Positions 21,868-33,164 of a DNA stretch of 64,000 nt are shown here, one piece after another. The notes under the pieces were generated by a model. The model was not told the DNA's origin. It searched no databases and saw nothing but the letters and a program-made list of their open reading frames with translations. Within the stretch, counting starts at the first letter, position 1. Every line of letters starts with the position of its first letter. Position numbers and translations under genes: made by a program. This stretch comes from Opitutaceae bacterium (lineage in GTDB: Bacteria; Verrucomicrobiota; Verrucomicrobiia; Opitutales; Opitutaceae), in assembly GCA_002713695.1 (NCBI GenBank), contig PAUB01000019.1, forward strand, positions 41,691 to 105,690, given 5' to 3'.

Positions 21868-21920
21868 CTAGAATTTGACTCAACGCCGATTAGCGCCAAC
21901 CAGAGGGTTTCGAATTTTAA

Positions 21921-24158
<2,238 letters not shown>

Positions 24159-24183
24159 TCAGTTGTTAAATAAAGAGTCCGCC

Positions 24184-24213
24184 AATTTAGGGAACCGCGC
24201 CGACTCTGGTCAA
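24184..24213 (-). promoter_or_regulatory. Candidate sigma-70 promoter of icd
   Basis: On the minus strand TTGACC (24213-24208) and TAAATT (24189-24184) are separated by 18 bases, with the start codon about 38 bases beyond. Two mismatches in the -10 element make it tentative. Confidence 0.4.
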
Positions 24214-24313
24214 AGGGTTTTACGATCTACGAATGGTTGTGATCACGTTTTCTTAACTCCGGCTTGCGCCAGTCGCTCAATCTTGCGGCACTAGTGGATA
24301 GCTACATCCCATC

Positions 24314-25828
24314 ATGAGTTTATATATTGGCATCGATTCAGGAACCCAAAGCACTAAGGCCGTCGTCCTCGACATGAAGTCGCGTCAGGTCATCGCCGAG
24401 ACTCGCGCTCCGCATAAGCTGATCACGGGACTACCGGCCGGTCACATGGAGCAGCATCCACAGGATTGGACCAAGGCGCTCGACAGAGTGATCAAGCAGG
24501 TCGTAGCCAAAGTGGACGCGAGCCAAGTGCGCGGAATCGGCATATCCGGACAGCAACACGGATTTGTGCCGCTCGATGCCAAGGGTTCGGTGATTCGCCC
24601 GGCCAAACTCTGGTGTGATACTTCGACCAGCGAAGAGTGCGTAATTCTCACGAAGAAGCTCGGCGGCGAGAAAGCGGTGCTGCGCAAATTCGGCGTGGCG
24701 ATTCTACCTGGATTTACCGCGCCCAAGATCCTGTGGTTGAAACGGAATGAACCCGCGAACTTCAAGAAGCTCCGTCACGTTCTGTTGCCTCACGATTACC
24801 TCAATTATCACCTCACAGGGAATTACTTCATGGAGCATGGTGATGCTTCCGGCACCGCACTGATGGATGTGCGTAAACGCAAGTGGTCGGCCGAAGTCAT
24901 CAAGGCGATTGATCCGCGCTTGGCTGATTGGCTGCCGCAGCTCAGTTCGTCGGATTCAATCGCAGGGACACTCACACCGAAGATCGCGAAGAAATACGGA
25001 CTCTCGAACGATATAATCGTTTCTGCTGGTGGTGGCGATAACATGATGGGTGCGATCGGCACGGGTAATGTGAAACCCGGAGTGGTGACGGCGAGCTTCG
25101 GCACCAGTGGAACAATTTACGCGTATGCCGATAAAGCAGTCATCGATCCGCGAGGAGAGATCGCGGCGTTTTGCTCATCTACGAATGGTTGGCTGTCGCT
25201 GCTCTGCACGATGAATGTGACGACAATGACAGAGCAGATGCGTTGGCTCTTTGGCAATGATCATAAGGCTTTCGATAAAGCCGTGAGTAAAGCCCCGGCA
25301 GGTGCCGGTGGGCTCGTGTTGTTGCCCTATCTCGCTGGTGAACGCACTCCGAATGTGCCGGATGGTTCCGGCGCCATGATCGGACTGAACGCAGATAATT
25401 TCAACGAAGCCCATTTGGCTCGCGCGACCATGGAAGGCGTGACGATGGGGATGAATTACGGTTTGCAACGGCTCGCGTCACTCGGCGTGAAAGCGAAGGA
25501 AATCCGCGTAACGGGTGGGGGCGCTAAATCACCAGCCTGGCGGCAGATCATGGCAGATATTTTTGGCGTGCCTGTCGTGGCGATGGTCGAAGATGAAGGC
25601 GCCGCGGTCGGCGGTGCCATTCAGGTCGCGTGGGCCGAAGCACGTCAGATCAATTCTAAGGCGAAGATCACCCGATTCACAGATGGGGTTTCCGCGGTGA
25701 ATGAAAAAACACGCTGCAAACCAAACAAGAAAAACGTCGCGCGCTACCGCGAGTTACAGAGAGTGCAGGATGTTTTAAGCTTGGCCCTACGCGATGTGTT
25801 CAAGCTGCAGCGCATGCTGAACGATTAA
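24314..25828 (+). CDS. xylB: Xylulokinase / FGGY carbohydrate kinase
   Basis: A 504-residue FGGY kinase, most like XylB, which phosphorylates D-xylulose to xylulose-5-P for the pentose phosphate pathway. The opening YIGIDSGTQSTKAVVLD is the first phosphate-binding loop; GISGQQHGFVPLD, LPHDYLNYHLTG, SAGGGDNMMGAIGTG and RVTGGGAKSPAWRQIMADI are XylB-like. No xylose isomerase is nearby. The next gene on the strand is a GH4 glycosidase, 113 bases away, so they may form a sugar-use pair. Confidence 0.92.
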   Translation: MSLYIGIDSGTQSTKAVVLDMKSRQVIAETRAPHKLITGLPAGHMEQHPQDWTKALDRVIKQVVAKVDASQVRGIGISGQQHGFVPLDAKGSVIRPAKLWCDTSTSEECVILTKKLGGEKAVLRKFGVAILPGFTAPKILWLKRNEPANFKKLRHVLLPHDYLNYHLTGNYFMEHGDASGTALMDVRKRKWSAEVIKAIDPRLADWLPQLSSSDSIAGTLTPKIAKKYGLSNDIIVSAGGGDNMMGAIGTGNVKPGVVTASFGTSGTIYAYADKAVIDPRGEIAAFCSSTNGWLSLLCTMNVTTMTEQMRWLFGNDHKAFDKAVSKAPAGAGGLVLLPYLAGERTPNVPDGSGAMIGLNADNFNEAHLARATMEGVTMGMNYGLQRLASLGVKAKEIRVTGGGAKSPAWRQIMADIFGVPVVAMVEDEGAAVGGAIQVAWAEARQINSKAKITRFTDGVSAVNEKTRCKPNKKNVARYRELQRVQDVLSLALRDVFKLQRMLND

Positions 25829-25941
25829 GCCTGTGGCTGATCGTCTGATCTGATCGAAAGTCGCTCTTTTACTATCGTCCTTCGAGGAAAGCATCACACA
25901 GTTTTTCATCCTCACAAAAGCTAACCTCAGTTACACCCACT

Positions 25942-27417
25942 ATGTGCGCAGCTAAACACAAACAGATCGGCCATGCCGACCACACCAAAGATGCCGCCGC
26001 CCGCGGTTTGCCCGGCGAAATGCTCCGCCCGATAAAGATCACCATGATGGGAGCAGGGAGTGCATTTACTCCACGCCTCATGAATGATATTTTGAGGATT
26101 CCCGGCGACAAGGGTGGTACAATTGCATTGGTCGACATCGATCGCGAACGCCTCGCCACGATGACGAAACTGATCACACGACTCGCTAAGCAGTTGGGCA
26201 AAACGAATTGGAAGGTCGTCAGTTCGGCGCAGCGCCGAAAGGTGCTGGCTGATTCCGACTACATCGTAAATTGCATCGAAGTAAGCGGAACGGCTTGCGT
26301 TAAATTTGATAACGATATCCCCAAGAAATACGGGATCGATCAATGTATTGGCGATACGATCGGGCCGGGTGGCTTGTTCAAATCGATGCGCACGATTCCC
26401 GTCTTTCTCGAAGTGTTGAAAGACGCCGAGGAGCTTTGCCCGAATGCGATCGTGCTCAACTACACGAATCCAATGGCGATGATGTGTCTCGCTGCAGGGC
26501 GGAGTTCATCGATGCAAGTCGTCGGGCTTTGCCACTCCGTGCAGGGCACAAGCAGCTTGCTCGCGGGTCGCGCCGGAGTGCCGGTCGAAGATATGGATTG
26601 GGAATGCGCGGGCATCAACCACATGGCGTGGTTCACTAAGCTCGAACACAACGGCAAGGACCTCTATCCCACGCTTAAGCGCAAGGCGACGGCCGATCTC
26701 AAGAAGGCGATGGCAGCGGGTCGGCCGAAGAGTCCGAAATGGGTCAATCACCACAGTATCGAAGGACCGGATTGGCAGCGCGATATCGTCCGCAAGGATA
26801 TGATGCTGCACTTTGGGGCGTTCATCACCGAGTCGAGCGGACATCTTTCCGAGTATCTTCCGTATTACCGCAAGCGTCCGGATCTCATCGAAAAATATAG
26901 CCGCGAGGGCTACGATGGCGGCTCGAGTTTCTATTCCAAGGGATGGCCCAACTGGCGTAAAGCAGCGGACAAACAACGCGCCAAAATGAACGCCGGAAAA
27001 GAACCGATGGAATGGGAACGCAGTTGGGAATATGCCAGCTGGATTATTGAAGCTCGGGAAAAAGATTCACCTTTCCGGATTCATGGCAATGTGATGAACA
27101 ACCACGGCGGCACCGGGCAGTTAATCACCAATCTGCCTGCTGATGGTTGCGTGGAAGTTTCCTGTATGATCGATCGTAATGGCATCAACCCCACGCGCTA
27201 TGGCGCGCTTCCCGCACAAATGGCGGGACTCTGTTCAAGCAACATGGCCATGTTTGATCTCGGTGCGCAGGCCTGTATCGAAAAATCTGTCGAAAAGGCC
27301 ACCTACGCTCTCATGCTCGATCCATTGACGGCGGCAGTTTGCTCACCGTCGGAAATCAAACAGATGACTTTTGAGATGTTTAAAGCTGAGAAGAAGTTTC
27401 TCCCGGGTTACAAGTAA
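25942..27417 (+). CDS. melA: GH4 family alpha-galactosidase (MelA-like)
   Basis: A 491-residue NAD- and metal-dependent glycosidase. The Rossmann loop is ITMMGAGSAFTP, the family's metal/specificity motif reads CHSVQ (the CHSV type described for alpha-galactosidases), followed by AGINHMAW and CIGDTIGPGG. The first ATG (25942) gives a 26-residue extra tail; ATG 26020 (MLRPIKITMMGAG) fits the family start better. It acts in the cytoplasm on imported galactosides. A strong terminator follows. Confidence 0.88.
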   Translation: MCAAKHKQIGHADHTKDAAARGLPGEMLRPIKITMMGAGSAFTPRLMNDILRIPGDKGGTIALVDIDRERLATMTKLITRLAKQLGKTNWKVVSSAQRRKVLADSDYIVNCIEVSGTACVKFDNDIPKKYGIDQCIGDTIGPGGLFKSMRTIPVFLEVLKDAEELCPNAIVLNYTNPMAMMCLAAGRSSSMQVVGLCHSVQGTSSLLAGRAGVPVEDMDWECAGINHMAWFTKLEHNGKDLYPTLKRKATADLKKAMAAGRPKSPKWVNHHSIEGPDWQRDIVRKDMMLHFGAFITESSGHLSEYLPYYRKRPDLIEKYSREGYDGGSSFYSKGWPNWRKAADKQRAKMNAGKEPMEWERSWEYASWIIEAREKDSPFRIHGNVMNNHGGTGQLITNLPADGCVEVSCMIDRNGINPTRYGALPAQMAGLCSSNMAMFDLGAQACIEKSVEKATYALMLDPLTAAVCSPSEIKQMTFEMFKAEKKFLPGYK

Positions 27418-27451
27418 GCCGACATTACGAAGCGTCACATCAATCTGATCA

Positions 27452-27486
27452 CACCCGGAACCGGTTCGCTGTTTCCGGGTGTTTTG
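27452..27486 (+). terminator. Intrinsic terminator after the GH4 gene
   Basis: CACCCGGAA and TTCCGGGTG form a perfect 9-bp stem with a 12-base loop, followed by four T and a G/T-rich tail. Confidence 0.85.
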
Positions 27487-27494
27487 TCATCGAG

Positions 27495-28187
27495 CTACTC
27501 GCGTGGTTGCGCGAATTCGATCTCATCGACGATTTCCCTCAATCGCTCGCGCAGAATCACATCTTCCTCTTCAGGCGTCTTATTGTAAGACTTTCCTTCA
27601 ATCGATCGTTCCGAGAGTTCAACGCTCACGACATAGACCACGCTGTGTTGCACGAAAACGAGATTACCTCGTTTCGCGACAACAACTGACTCGTTTCCAC
27701 CAAAATTTGCCACTGATGAAGGGAACATCGTTCCCCCTGGCATCAAAGTGTAGCAGAGTAGAGCTCCGCCCAAACGCTGCGGCTGAAAGATGGCTGTTTC
27801 GACCGATGTGCCAGGAAACATTTGCCGAAAATCCGGCAATACATAATTCGCAAAGAATAGAGGGAGATAATCTTTTAATCCGCGAGTAGATAGCTCCCAG
27901 CGCTGGGTCGCATCTTGAGGAAACGCGCCGATACTGACATGCATGCCATAATCATCACGAAATACAACGACCGTGGCTGTATCGGAGATCGTGCCACCCA
28001 AATCCGGTAAAACCGGGACACGAACCCGATAGTGCTGTTCAGGTGAAATGTAAGTAACCCCATCAATGCGCCCCACGAGACCTCCAAATGACAATTGGGC
28101 CGATACGAGGACAGCGGACAGCAGCAAAAAAATAGAAGTGGGGCGGAAAAGCGAAAGCATTGAACGTATATTTAAAAGTGATCTCAT
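27495..28187 (-). CDS. Secreted protein of unknown function
   Basis: About 230 residues from ATG 28187 (MRSLLNIRSMLSLF); longer starts overlap ksgA. An N-terminal hydrophobic stretch (SIFLLLSAVLVSAQLSFG) is a signal peptide, cleaved near residue 35. The body is beta-rich with GVTYISPEQHYRVRVP, RDDYGMHVSIGAFPQ and VYVVSVELSE; it has no recognisable motif. It follows ksgA on the minus strand with its start inside the gap of 5 bases, so it may be co-transcribed. Probably periplasmic or outer-membrane associated. Confidence 0.65.
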   Translation of the reverse strand: MRSLLNIRSMLSLFRPTSIFLLLSAVLVSAQLSFGGLVGRIDGVTYISPEQHYRVRVPVLPDLGGTISDTATVVVFRDDYGMHVSIGAFPQDATQRWELSTRGLKDYLPLFFANYVLPDFRQMFPGTSVETAIFQPQRLGGALLCYTLMPGGTMFPSSVANFGGNESVVVAKRGNLVFVQHSVVYVVSVELSERSIEGKSYNKTPEEEDVILRERLREIVDEIEFAQPRE

Positions 28188-28192
28188 AAATT

Positions 28193-29029
28193 TCAAGACG
28201 CAGGTTCCGGAACAGACAATTCCCCCCAAAGCGCGATCGGAACCTGTTCAGGCCGAGATTGAGCAGAAAGCCCCGAGGCTTCGAGTTTTTCAAACCAATG
28301 TTGCCCATCATCTGGCAACTTCCCTCGCAAGAGGGACCCCAGTTGTTTACGGCGACGTTGGAAACAATCGCGAATGAACTGTTTCGTCACTCGAGTAAAT
28401 ATTCTTGGGGTAGGACGTCGAACCAGGTGCAATAGATAGGACCCCACATCCGGCCGCGGATAAAAACAATGGGAAGACACTTTGTGTCCCGGTGCGACTA
28501 CATAGGCCGATTGCAAAAATACTGAGATCGCCCCCATCAGCTTACCGCCCGGCTGTGCCGCGTAGCGATCAGCGGCCTCGCGTTGCAGCATCAAGACCAT
28601 ACGAGAGGGCAGTGGGCCCGAAAGCACTTTGTCCATCCATGGGGTGGAGATCGCGTAAGGTAGATTGGCGACAATTTTATGTTCGGTATTTCCAGGCGGT
28701 AAACTGGCCAGGGGATCGCTAACGGCATCGCCTTGGGTGAGATGGAAACGATCCTTATATTCCTCTAACAAAGTCTCCGTCAAATGCGTGTGCAAAGTGC
28801 GATCTTTCTCAATCGCCCAGACTTCGGCTCCTGTTTTCAACAAAGCAGCGGTCAACGTGCCCAATCCCGGACCTACCTCGACTACAACATCACTTGAAGC
28901 GACTTCAGCCAACTCGACTGATTTGTTCACGATATTACCATCCACGAGAAAGTTCTGCCCCAGAAAGTGTCGAGGGGTATGGTCGAGCTTCGTCAATAGC
29001 TCTCGCGTGGCGGATGGAGACAGCGGCAT
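28193..29029 (-). CDS. rsmA: 16S rRNA dimethyladenosine transferase KsgA/RsmA
   Basis: Dimethylates A1518 and A1519 of 16S rRNA. From ATG 29029 (MPLSPSATRELL) the protein is 278 residues; the first in-frame ATG at 29065 adds 12 non-family residues. Visible motifs: PRHFLGQNFLVD, the SAM site VVVEVGPGLGTLTAALL, VWAIEKDRTL, and the catalytic NLPYAISTPWM. The C terminus (FIRDCFQRRRKQLGSLL) is typical. It is divergent from the broken mscS gene. Confidence 0.95.
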   Translation of the reverse strand: MPLSPSATRELLTKLDHTPRHFLGQNFLVDGNIVNKSVELAEVASSDVVVEVGPGLGTLTAALLKTGAEVWAIEKDRTLHTHLTETLLEEYKDRFHLTQGDAVSDPLASLPPGNTEHKIVANLPYAISTPWMDKVLSGPLPSRMVLMLQREAADRYAAQPGGKLMGAISVFLQSAYVVAPGHKVSSHCFYPRPDVGSYLLHLVRRPTPRIFTRVTKQFIRDCFQRRRKQLGSLLRGKLPDDGQHWFEKLEASGLSAQSRPEQVPIALWGELSVPEPAS

Positions 29030-29078
29030 TACTTGCAAGAGAGAAGCATTTTCTCCAGAGGTCAAACTACCTACATAG

Positions 29079-29975
29079 AGTATTAAAGTAATAGGGCATA
29101 TACCTCATATAACACTCATAGACACAACTGACCCTGAATCAATTAATCAAATAGCCGAAGCTGTTAAAACATGGCTCGCGACCGATGGTCTCGACTTCGG
29201 TATCCGTATCGTAACATCCCTCCTGATCTTCGTGATCGGTAAGTGGATCGCCAAAGGCATCAGCGGAGAAATCTCTAAGGGCTTTGCGAGAGAGAGATGG
29301 ATGAGACGCTTAACGGATTTCTCACGCGCATCATTTACGTCATACTGTTACTCGTCGTGATCCACGCGGCAGTGGATCGCCTCGGCATTAAGACCACATC
29401 AATGGTCGCCATCATCGGTGTCGCTGGGCTCGCCCTTGGTTTGGCTTTGCAAGGCTCGCTCGCAAATTTTGCCGCCGGAGTAATGCTCATCATCTTCCGT
29501 CCCTTCAAAAATGGGGACTTCATTAATGCCGATGGAGTCATGGGAATCGTCGAAGAGATTTCTATCTTCACCACCAATCTGCGCAATCCTGATAATCTTG
29601 CGGTCATCGTGCCTAATTCGCAGATCACCGGAGGCAGCATCACAAACTTTGCCGCTAAAGATACGCGACGCGTGGATATGACCTTTGGCATCCCTTACGA
29701 TGATAACATCAAGGCAGCCAAGGAAGCCATCTGGGCCGTGCTTAAAGCAGACGAACGCGGGCTCAAAGATTCTGAGCCTACCGTCGGAGTGATGGAACTC
29801 GCCGATAGCAGCGTGAACATCGTTGTTCGGCCTTGGGTCAATCGTGATGACTATTGGGGCGTGAAGATGGACATGAATAAGAAGGTAAAGGAAGCGCTTG
29901 GAAAGCACAGGCTGCAGCATTCCATTCCCTCAACGCGACGTGCACATTCACCAGAGCGAAAACAGGAGCGCTTGA
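29079..29975 (+). pseudogene. mscS: MscS mechanosensitive channel, broken by two frameshifts and no start
   Basis: Three consecutive frames together give a complete small MscS. The first piece (INQIAEAVKTWLA ... GISGEISKGFARER) has no ATG, GTG or TTG after the stop at 29076. The frame changes at 29291-29297 in a GAGAGAGA run, giving MDETLNGFLTRIIYV, AGLALGLALQGSLANFAAGVM (pore helix and beta domain) and later VRPWVNRDDYWG. A second change near 29898 (extra T) restores IPFPQRDVHIHQ, the usual C-terminal MscS ending, and stops at 29973-29975. A terminator follows at 30001. It is dead, unless the indels are sequencing errors. Confidence 0.85.
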
Positions 29976-30000
29976 TCGCACTCGTAAGTCTCGATTTTAA

Positions 30001-30032
30001 ATTCCCGCCGATTTTAGCTCGCGGGGATTTTT
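30001..30032 (+). terminator. Intrinsic terminator after mscS
   Basis: ATTCCCGC and GCGGGGAT (one G-U pair) flank a 12-base loop, followed by five T. It lies 25 bases past the restored mscS stop, which supports the frame reconstruction. Confidence 0.75.
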
Positions 30033-30097
30033 GCGCATGGTCAAATCCGTAATGCCATAGCCGAGCTATGTTTACTCGAACATGGCTCACTCCACCT

Positions 30098-30895
30098 TCA
30101 GGCCGTGGCTATTTCATACAGCAGGGCGCCGGTATCAGGAGCCTTCATGAGAGCTTCGCCAACCAACACGGCATTCGCCCCTGAAGCGCGAGCTCGCGAG
30201 GCTTCGGTGGCGCAAAAGATTCCGCTTTCGCTCACCGCAATCACTCCATCAGGGAATTGTGGAATCAAGTGTTCGCTGATCGCGAGGTCGGTCGTGAATA
30301 CGGCAAGATCGCGATTGTTCACTCCGATGATCTTCGCGCCATGAGTCACGGCTCGCGCGAGGTCGGCTTCATTGTGGATTTCGAAAAGCGCATCAAGGCC
30401 GGCAGCATACGCGGCGGTGAAGAGCGTGCCGATCTCTTCGTCGTCGAGTGCGCGCACGATGATCAGGATCGCGCTCGCACCGGATTCACGGGCTTCAAGC
30501 ACTTGAATCGGGTGCACCATGAAATCTTTACGCAAACAGGGAAGAGCAGGAGAGCTCTTGCGAAACTGAGCAGTCACTTCGCGAAGGTCATTCAGTTCTC
30601 CACCAAAGAATTTGTAATCAGTTAAGACTGAGAGCGCGCTGGCACCGGCGGCTTGATATTTAAGCGCTTGCTCGGGAGCCGAAGCCTTACTGGCGATCGC
30701 ACCAACGGATGGAGAGCGACGTTTAATTTCGGCGATGACTGCGAGTTGACCATCGTCGCGACGCAGCGCGGTCGCGAAAGAAGGGGGAACGGGCAGGGAG
30801 CTGTTCAGCTCCGACAGCTCTTTAAGAGACACGTCGCGAATCTGCGCAGCGATCTCCTGTCGTTTCCAAGCCATGATCTCAGTCAACTTATCCAT
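30098..30895 (-). CDS. trpC: Indole-3-glycerol phosphate synthase
   Basis: A 265-residue (beta/alpha)8 enzyme of tryptophan synthesis, closing CdRP to indole-3-glycerol phosphate. Signature pieces are VIAEIKRRSPSVG (catalytic Lys), LRKDFMVHPIQVLEAR (Lys and Glu), IIGVNNRDL and SESGIF. It stands alone, with no other trp gene near, and the 86 bases upstream carry no leader peptide of the kind seen before aroF. Confidence 0.95.
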   Translation of the reverse strand: MDKLTEIMAWKRQEIAAQIRDVSLKELSELNSSLPVPPSFATALRRDDGQLAVIAEIKRRSPSVGAIASKASAPEQALKYQAAGASALSVLTDYKFFGGELNDLREVTAQFRKSSPALPCLRKDFMVHPIQVLEARESGASAILIIVRALDDEEIGTLFTAAYAAGLDALFEIHNEADLARAVTHGAKIIGVNNRDLAVFTTDLAISEHLIPQFPDGVIAVSESGIFCATEASRARASGANAVLVGEALMKAPDTGALLYEIATA

Positions 30896-30981
30896 GTGAT
30901 CTCACGGAACACGCTGATGCCCGCAAAGAAAAGAGGGAAATTAAGTGATTTTCCGGCGCTTCCGTGTAATTCGTCTTGGGT

Positions 30982-31659
30982 ATGTCGAGCGCCATGAACG
31001 AACTTCGCGAAACAATCGCCCGTTTGCGAGCCCCGGGCGGGTGCCCGTGGGATCAGGAGCAAACGCATCAAACGCTTGTGCGCTGCCTGATCGATGAAGC
31101 CAGCGAATTGATCGAGACGATCGATAAACTCGATATGCCTCACATGCGCGAAGAGCTCGGCGACGTGCTGATCCAGGTTCTCTTCCACGCTCAATTAGCG
31201 GAAGAGGCTGGGCATTTCGATCTCGATGATGTCGCGCGCGAGGTGAACGAGAAATTAGTGAGGCGCCATCCGCATGTCTTCGGCGATGGCTCTGTGGATA
31301 ACTCCGACCAAGTCCTCAAGCAGTGGGATGAGATCAAAGCCGAGGAGAAACAGCAGGCGGGGAAAACCGAATCGGGTGTATTCAAAGCATCACCGCCACG
31401 GTTGAATGCTTTGCTGTTGGCCGAATCGGTCTGGAAACAGATTCAGAAAAAGAATCTCGCCGGATCAGACCGCATCAGCCCCAAGCGAGTTGAAAATCTG
31501 GCCACAGAGCTGACCGATGATTCGCTGGGTCAGGCTCTATTTGAATTAACCGCCGCGGCGCAAGCTAAGGGATTGGATCCCGAGGGCGCCCTCCGTCGCA
31601 AATCCGATCAAGTGATCAACGATGTCGAGCAACACGCCGCCAATTCAACCTCTGCCTGA
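30982..31659 (+). CDS. mazG: Nucleoside triphosphate pyrophosphohydrolase MazG
   Basis: About 225 residues hydrolysing NTPs to NMPs. The first domain has LRAPGGCPWDQEQTHQTL and EELGDVLIQVLFHAQLAEE, with acidic metal ligands EEAGH and ExxD patterns; a weaker second domain follows. Start at ATG 30982 or ATG 30994 (MNELRETIARLRAP), the latter closer to most MazG starts; the TTG at 30976 is unlikely. The xerC start overlaps its last 38 bases, so the two are translationally linked. Confidence 0.92.
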   Translation: MSSAMNELRETIARLRAPGGCPWDQEQTHQTLVRCLIDEASELIETIDKLDMPHMREELGDVLIQVLFHAQLAEEAGHFDLDDVAREVNEKLVRRHPHVFGDGSVDNSDQVLKQWDEIKAEEKQQAGKTESGVFKASPPRLNALLLAESVWKQIQKKNLAGSDRISPKRVENLATELTDDSLGQALFELTAAAQAKGLDPEGALRRKSDQVINDVEQHAANSTSA

Positions 31660-32569
31660 TACCGTTCTTACTGAATGGTGGCAGCCCTTTGCAGAATATC
31701 TCTCGAAAGAGCGGCGGTATTCGAAGAATACGCTGCGCAACTACCGCCAGGCGTTTGAAGATTTCTACCGCTGGCTGAAAGAAGCCGAATTATGGGAGAA
31801 GGGAATCGATGCGCTGGATTCACGTGATATGCGTGATTTCGTGATCGAAGCACAGCAAAGGTATAGTCGGCGCACCTTACACAACCACGTCTCCGCTCTA
31901 CGGGCTTATGTGAAATATTGGATGCTTCAGGGTAAGCTTCGTCGAAATCCATTCGTAGGCATCCCACTACCCAAGCTGGATAAACCGCTGCCTAAATTTC
32001 TCACCGAAGCGCAAATGAAGAAGCTGCTCATGGGGCCGCAGAAGCTGCTCGATAATGAGAGCATCGATGCATTTACCGCATGGCGGGATAGATCGGTCAT
32101 GGAGCTTCTCTACGGTGGCGGCTTGCGGGTGAGCGAATTGGCGGGGCTAAACTACAGCGCGATCGATTTCGGATCAGGAGTCGCACGAGTCATGGGCAAG
32201 GGGAACAGGGCGCGCCTCTGTCCACTCGGAAAGGTCGCCATCGCTGTGCTGCAGCGCTTCCGGGAGAATCATGCGCGTGATAAGAGCCCAGATGCTCCAG
32301 TCTTAATCACAGCCCGATTCCAACGTTTACCCGTGCGTCAAGTGCAACTGCTGCTGAAGCGTTATCTGTTATTAGCTGAGTTGCCTCTTGATCTCACACC
32401 GCATAAGCTGCGCCATAGCTATGCGACTCATTTATTGAACGCTGGTGCGGATCTGCGCTTGGTGCAGGAGCTACTAGGACATGCCCAACTAACTACGACG
32501 CAAATTTATACGCATGTGAGCGTCGCACGATTACAGGAAGTATACGCCAAAGCACATCCTCGCGCTTAA
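31622..32569 (+). CDS. xerC: Tyrosine recombinase XerC/XerD
   Basis: A 315-residue site-specific recombinase resolving chromosome dimers. An N-terminal SAM-like domain (WWQPFAEYLSKERRYSKNTLRNYRQAF) precedes the catalytic domain with Arg (GGGLRVSELAGL), Lys (GKGNRAR), His-x-x-Arg (PHKLRHSYATHL), the His of LLGHAQLTTTQ and the nucleophile Tyr in IYTHV. It overlaps mazG. Whether it is XerC or XerD cannot be settled; the partner gene is not here. Confidence 0.92.
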   Translation: MSSNTPPIQPLPDTVLTEWWQPFAEYLSKERRYSKNTLRNYRQAFEDFYRWLKEAELWEKGIDALDSRDMRDFVIEAQQRYSRRTLHNHVSALRAYVKYWMLQGKLRRNPFVGIPLPKLDKPLPKFLTEAQMKKLLMGPQKLLDNESIDAFTAWRDRSVMELLYGGGLRVSELAGLNYSAIDFGSGVARVMGKGNRARLCPLGKVAIAVLQRFRENHARDKSPDAPVLITARFQRLPVRQVQLLLKRYLLLAELPLDLTPHKLRHSYATHLLNAGADLRLVQELLGHAQLTTTQIYTHVSVARLQEVYAKAHPRA

Positions 32570-32690
32570 AAGCATTAAATTACAATAAGGCAGAAATAGA
32601 TAGGCATGTTCTTTTCTATTTTATTAAGTAAATGGCCTAGTTTCTTAAACCTACCTATGAGTAGGTGATAGATATAAAGAATCGCCCGTG

Positions 32691-32709
32691 TTTGGCACGA
32701 TCCCTGCAA
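32691..32709 (+). promoter_or_regulatory. Sigma-54-type promoter
   Basis: TTTGGCACGATCCCTGCAA has GG at 32694-32695 and GC at 32706-32707 with exactly ten bases between, matching the -24/-12 layout, and the TGGCACG half is perfect. Transcription would begin near 32719. An NtrC-type activator with the sigma-54 contact loop is encoded at 54957-56372. Confidence 0.55.
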
Positions 32710-32836
32710 ATGCATATCCATTCCGATCATAAGTCATACGCATTTCCAACAGCTTTACTGTGAGCAGCACTGCTTATCACCCGAACAGTTTTCTCGGCAC
32801 CTCCGCACTCGCACACTCTATCCGCATGCCCGCTTC

Positions 32837-33151
32837 TTGACGCCGATTCTTACACTCTTCAATTACGACTATTTGGCCGCCGATAATGATTTCGTGGATG
32901 ATGTCGCGCAGTTGGTCCATTATAGCCATTTTTTCAGCTCCAGTTTCCAGTATATCCATCATCCCGCCAATCGCGGTTTTCTGAGACGATACTGCCGAAT
33001 TCGAATCTCCACCGAGAGAATGCGCCGGATCGTGCGTCGCACCTTGAAGGCTCAAGCCGCAGTCGCCACGCTGGAAACCATGATGCCGTTTCCAACCGAA
33101 TCCGGTGAAACACCGAAAGCGGCTAAGTCATCTCCTAAAAATCCCGATTGA
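32837..33151 (+). CDS. Small basic protein with HHPANRGFLRR motif; N terminus unclear
   Basis: The frame is open from about 32680 but has no ATG; the only usual start is TTG 32837. Coding-like sequence continues upstream to about 32720 (FQQLYCEQHCLSPEQFSRHL, then LYPHARFLTPILTLF). If one G near 32740 is surplus, ATG 32710 would join in frame, but that ATG is upstream of the start predicted for the sigma-54-type promoter. The body ends with YIHHPANRGFLRRYCRIRISTERMRRIVR, a strong, Arg-rich block. I do not recognise a function; I suspect a Verrucomicrobiota-specific family. Confidence 0.55.
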   Translation: MTPILTLFNYDYLAADNDFVDDVAQLVHYSHFFSSSFQYIHHPANRGFLRRYCRIRISTERMRRIVRRTLKAQAAVATLETMMPFPTESGETPKAAKSSPKNPD

Positions 33152-33164
33152 AGCGGATCGGCGA

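Noticed and set aside
32710..32760. MHIHSDHKSYAFPTALL as a stand-alone peptide
   Set aside because: Too short and stopped after 17 codons; only of interest as a possible N terminus of the next frame if one base is surplus.
32777..33055. 92-codon minus-strand frame opposite the HHPANRGFLRR gene
   Set aside because: The plus-strand frame has the stronger motif and coding character; both cannot be coding, so the minus frame is taken as a shadow.
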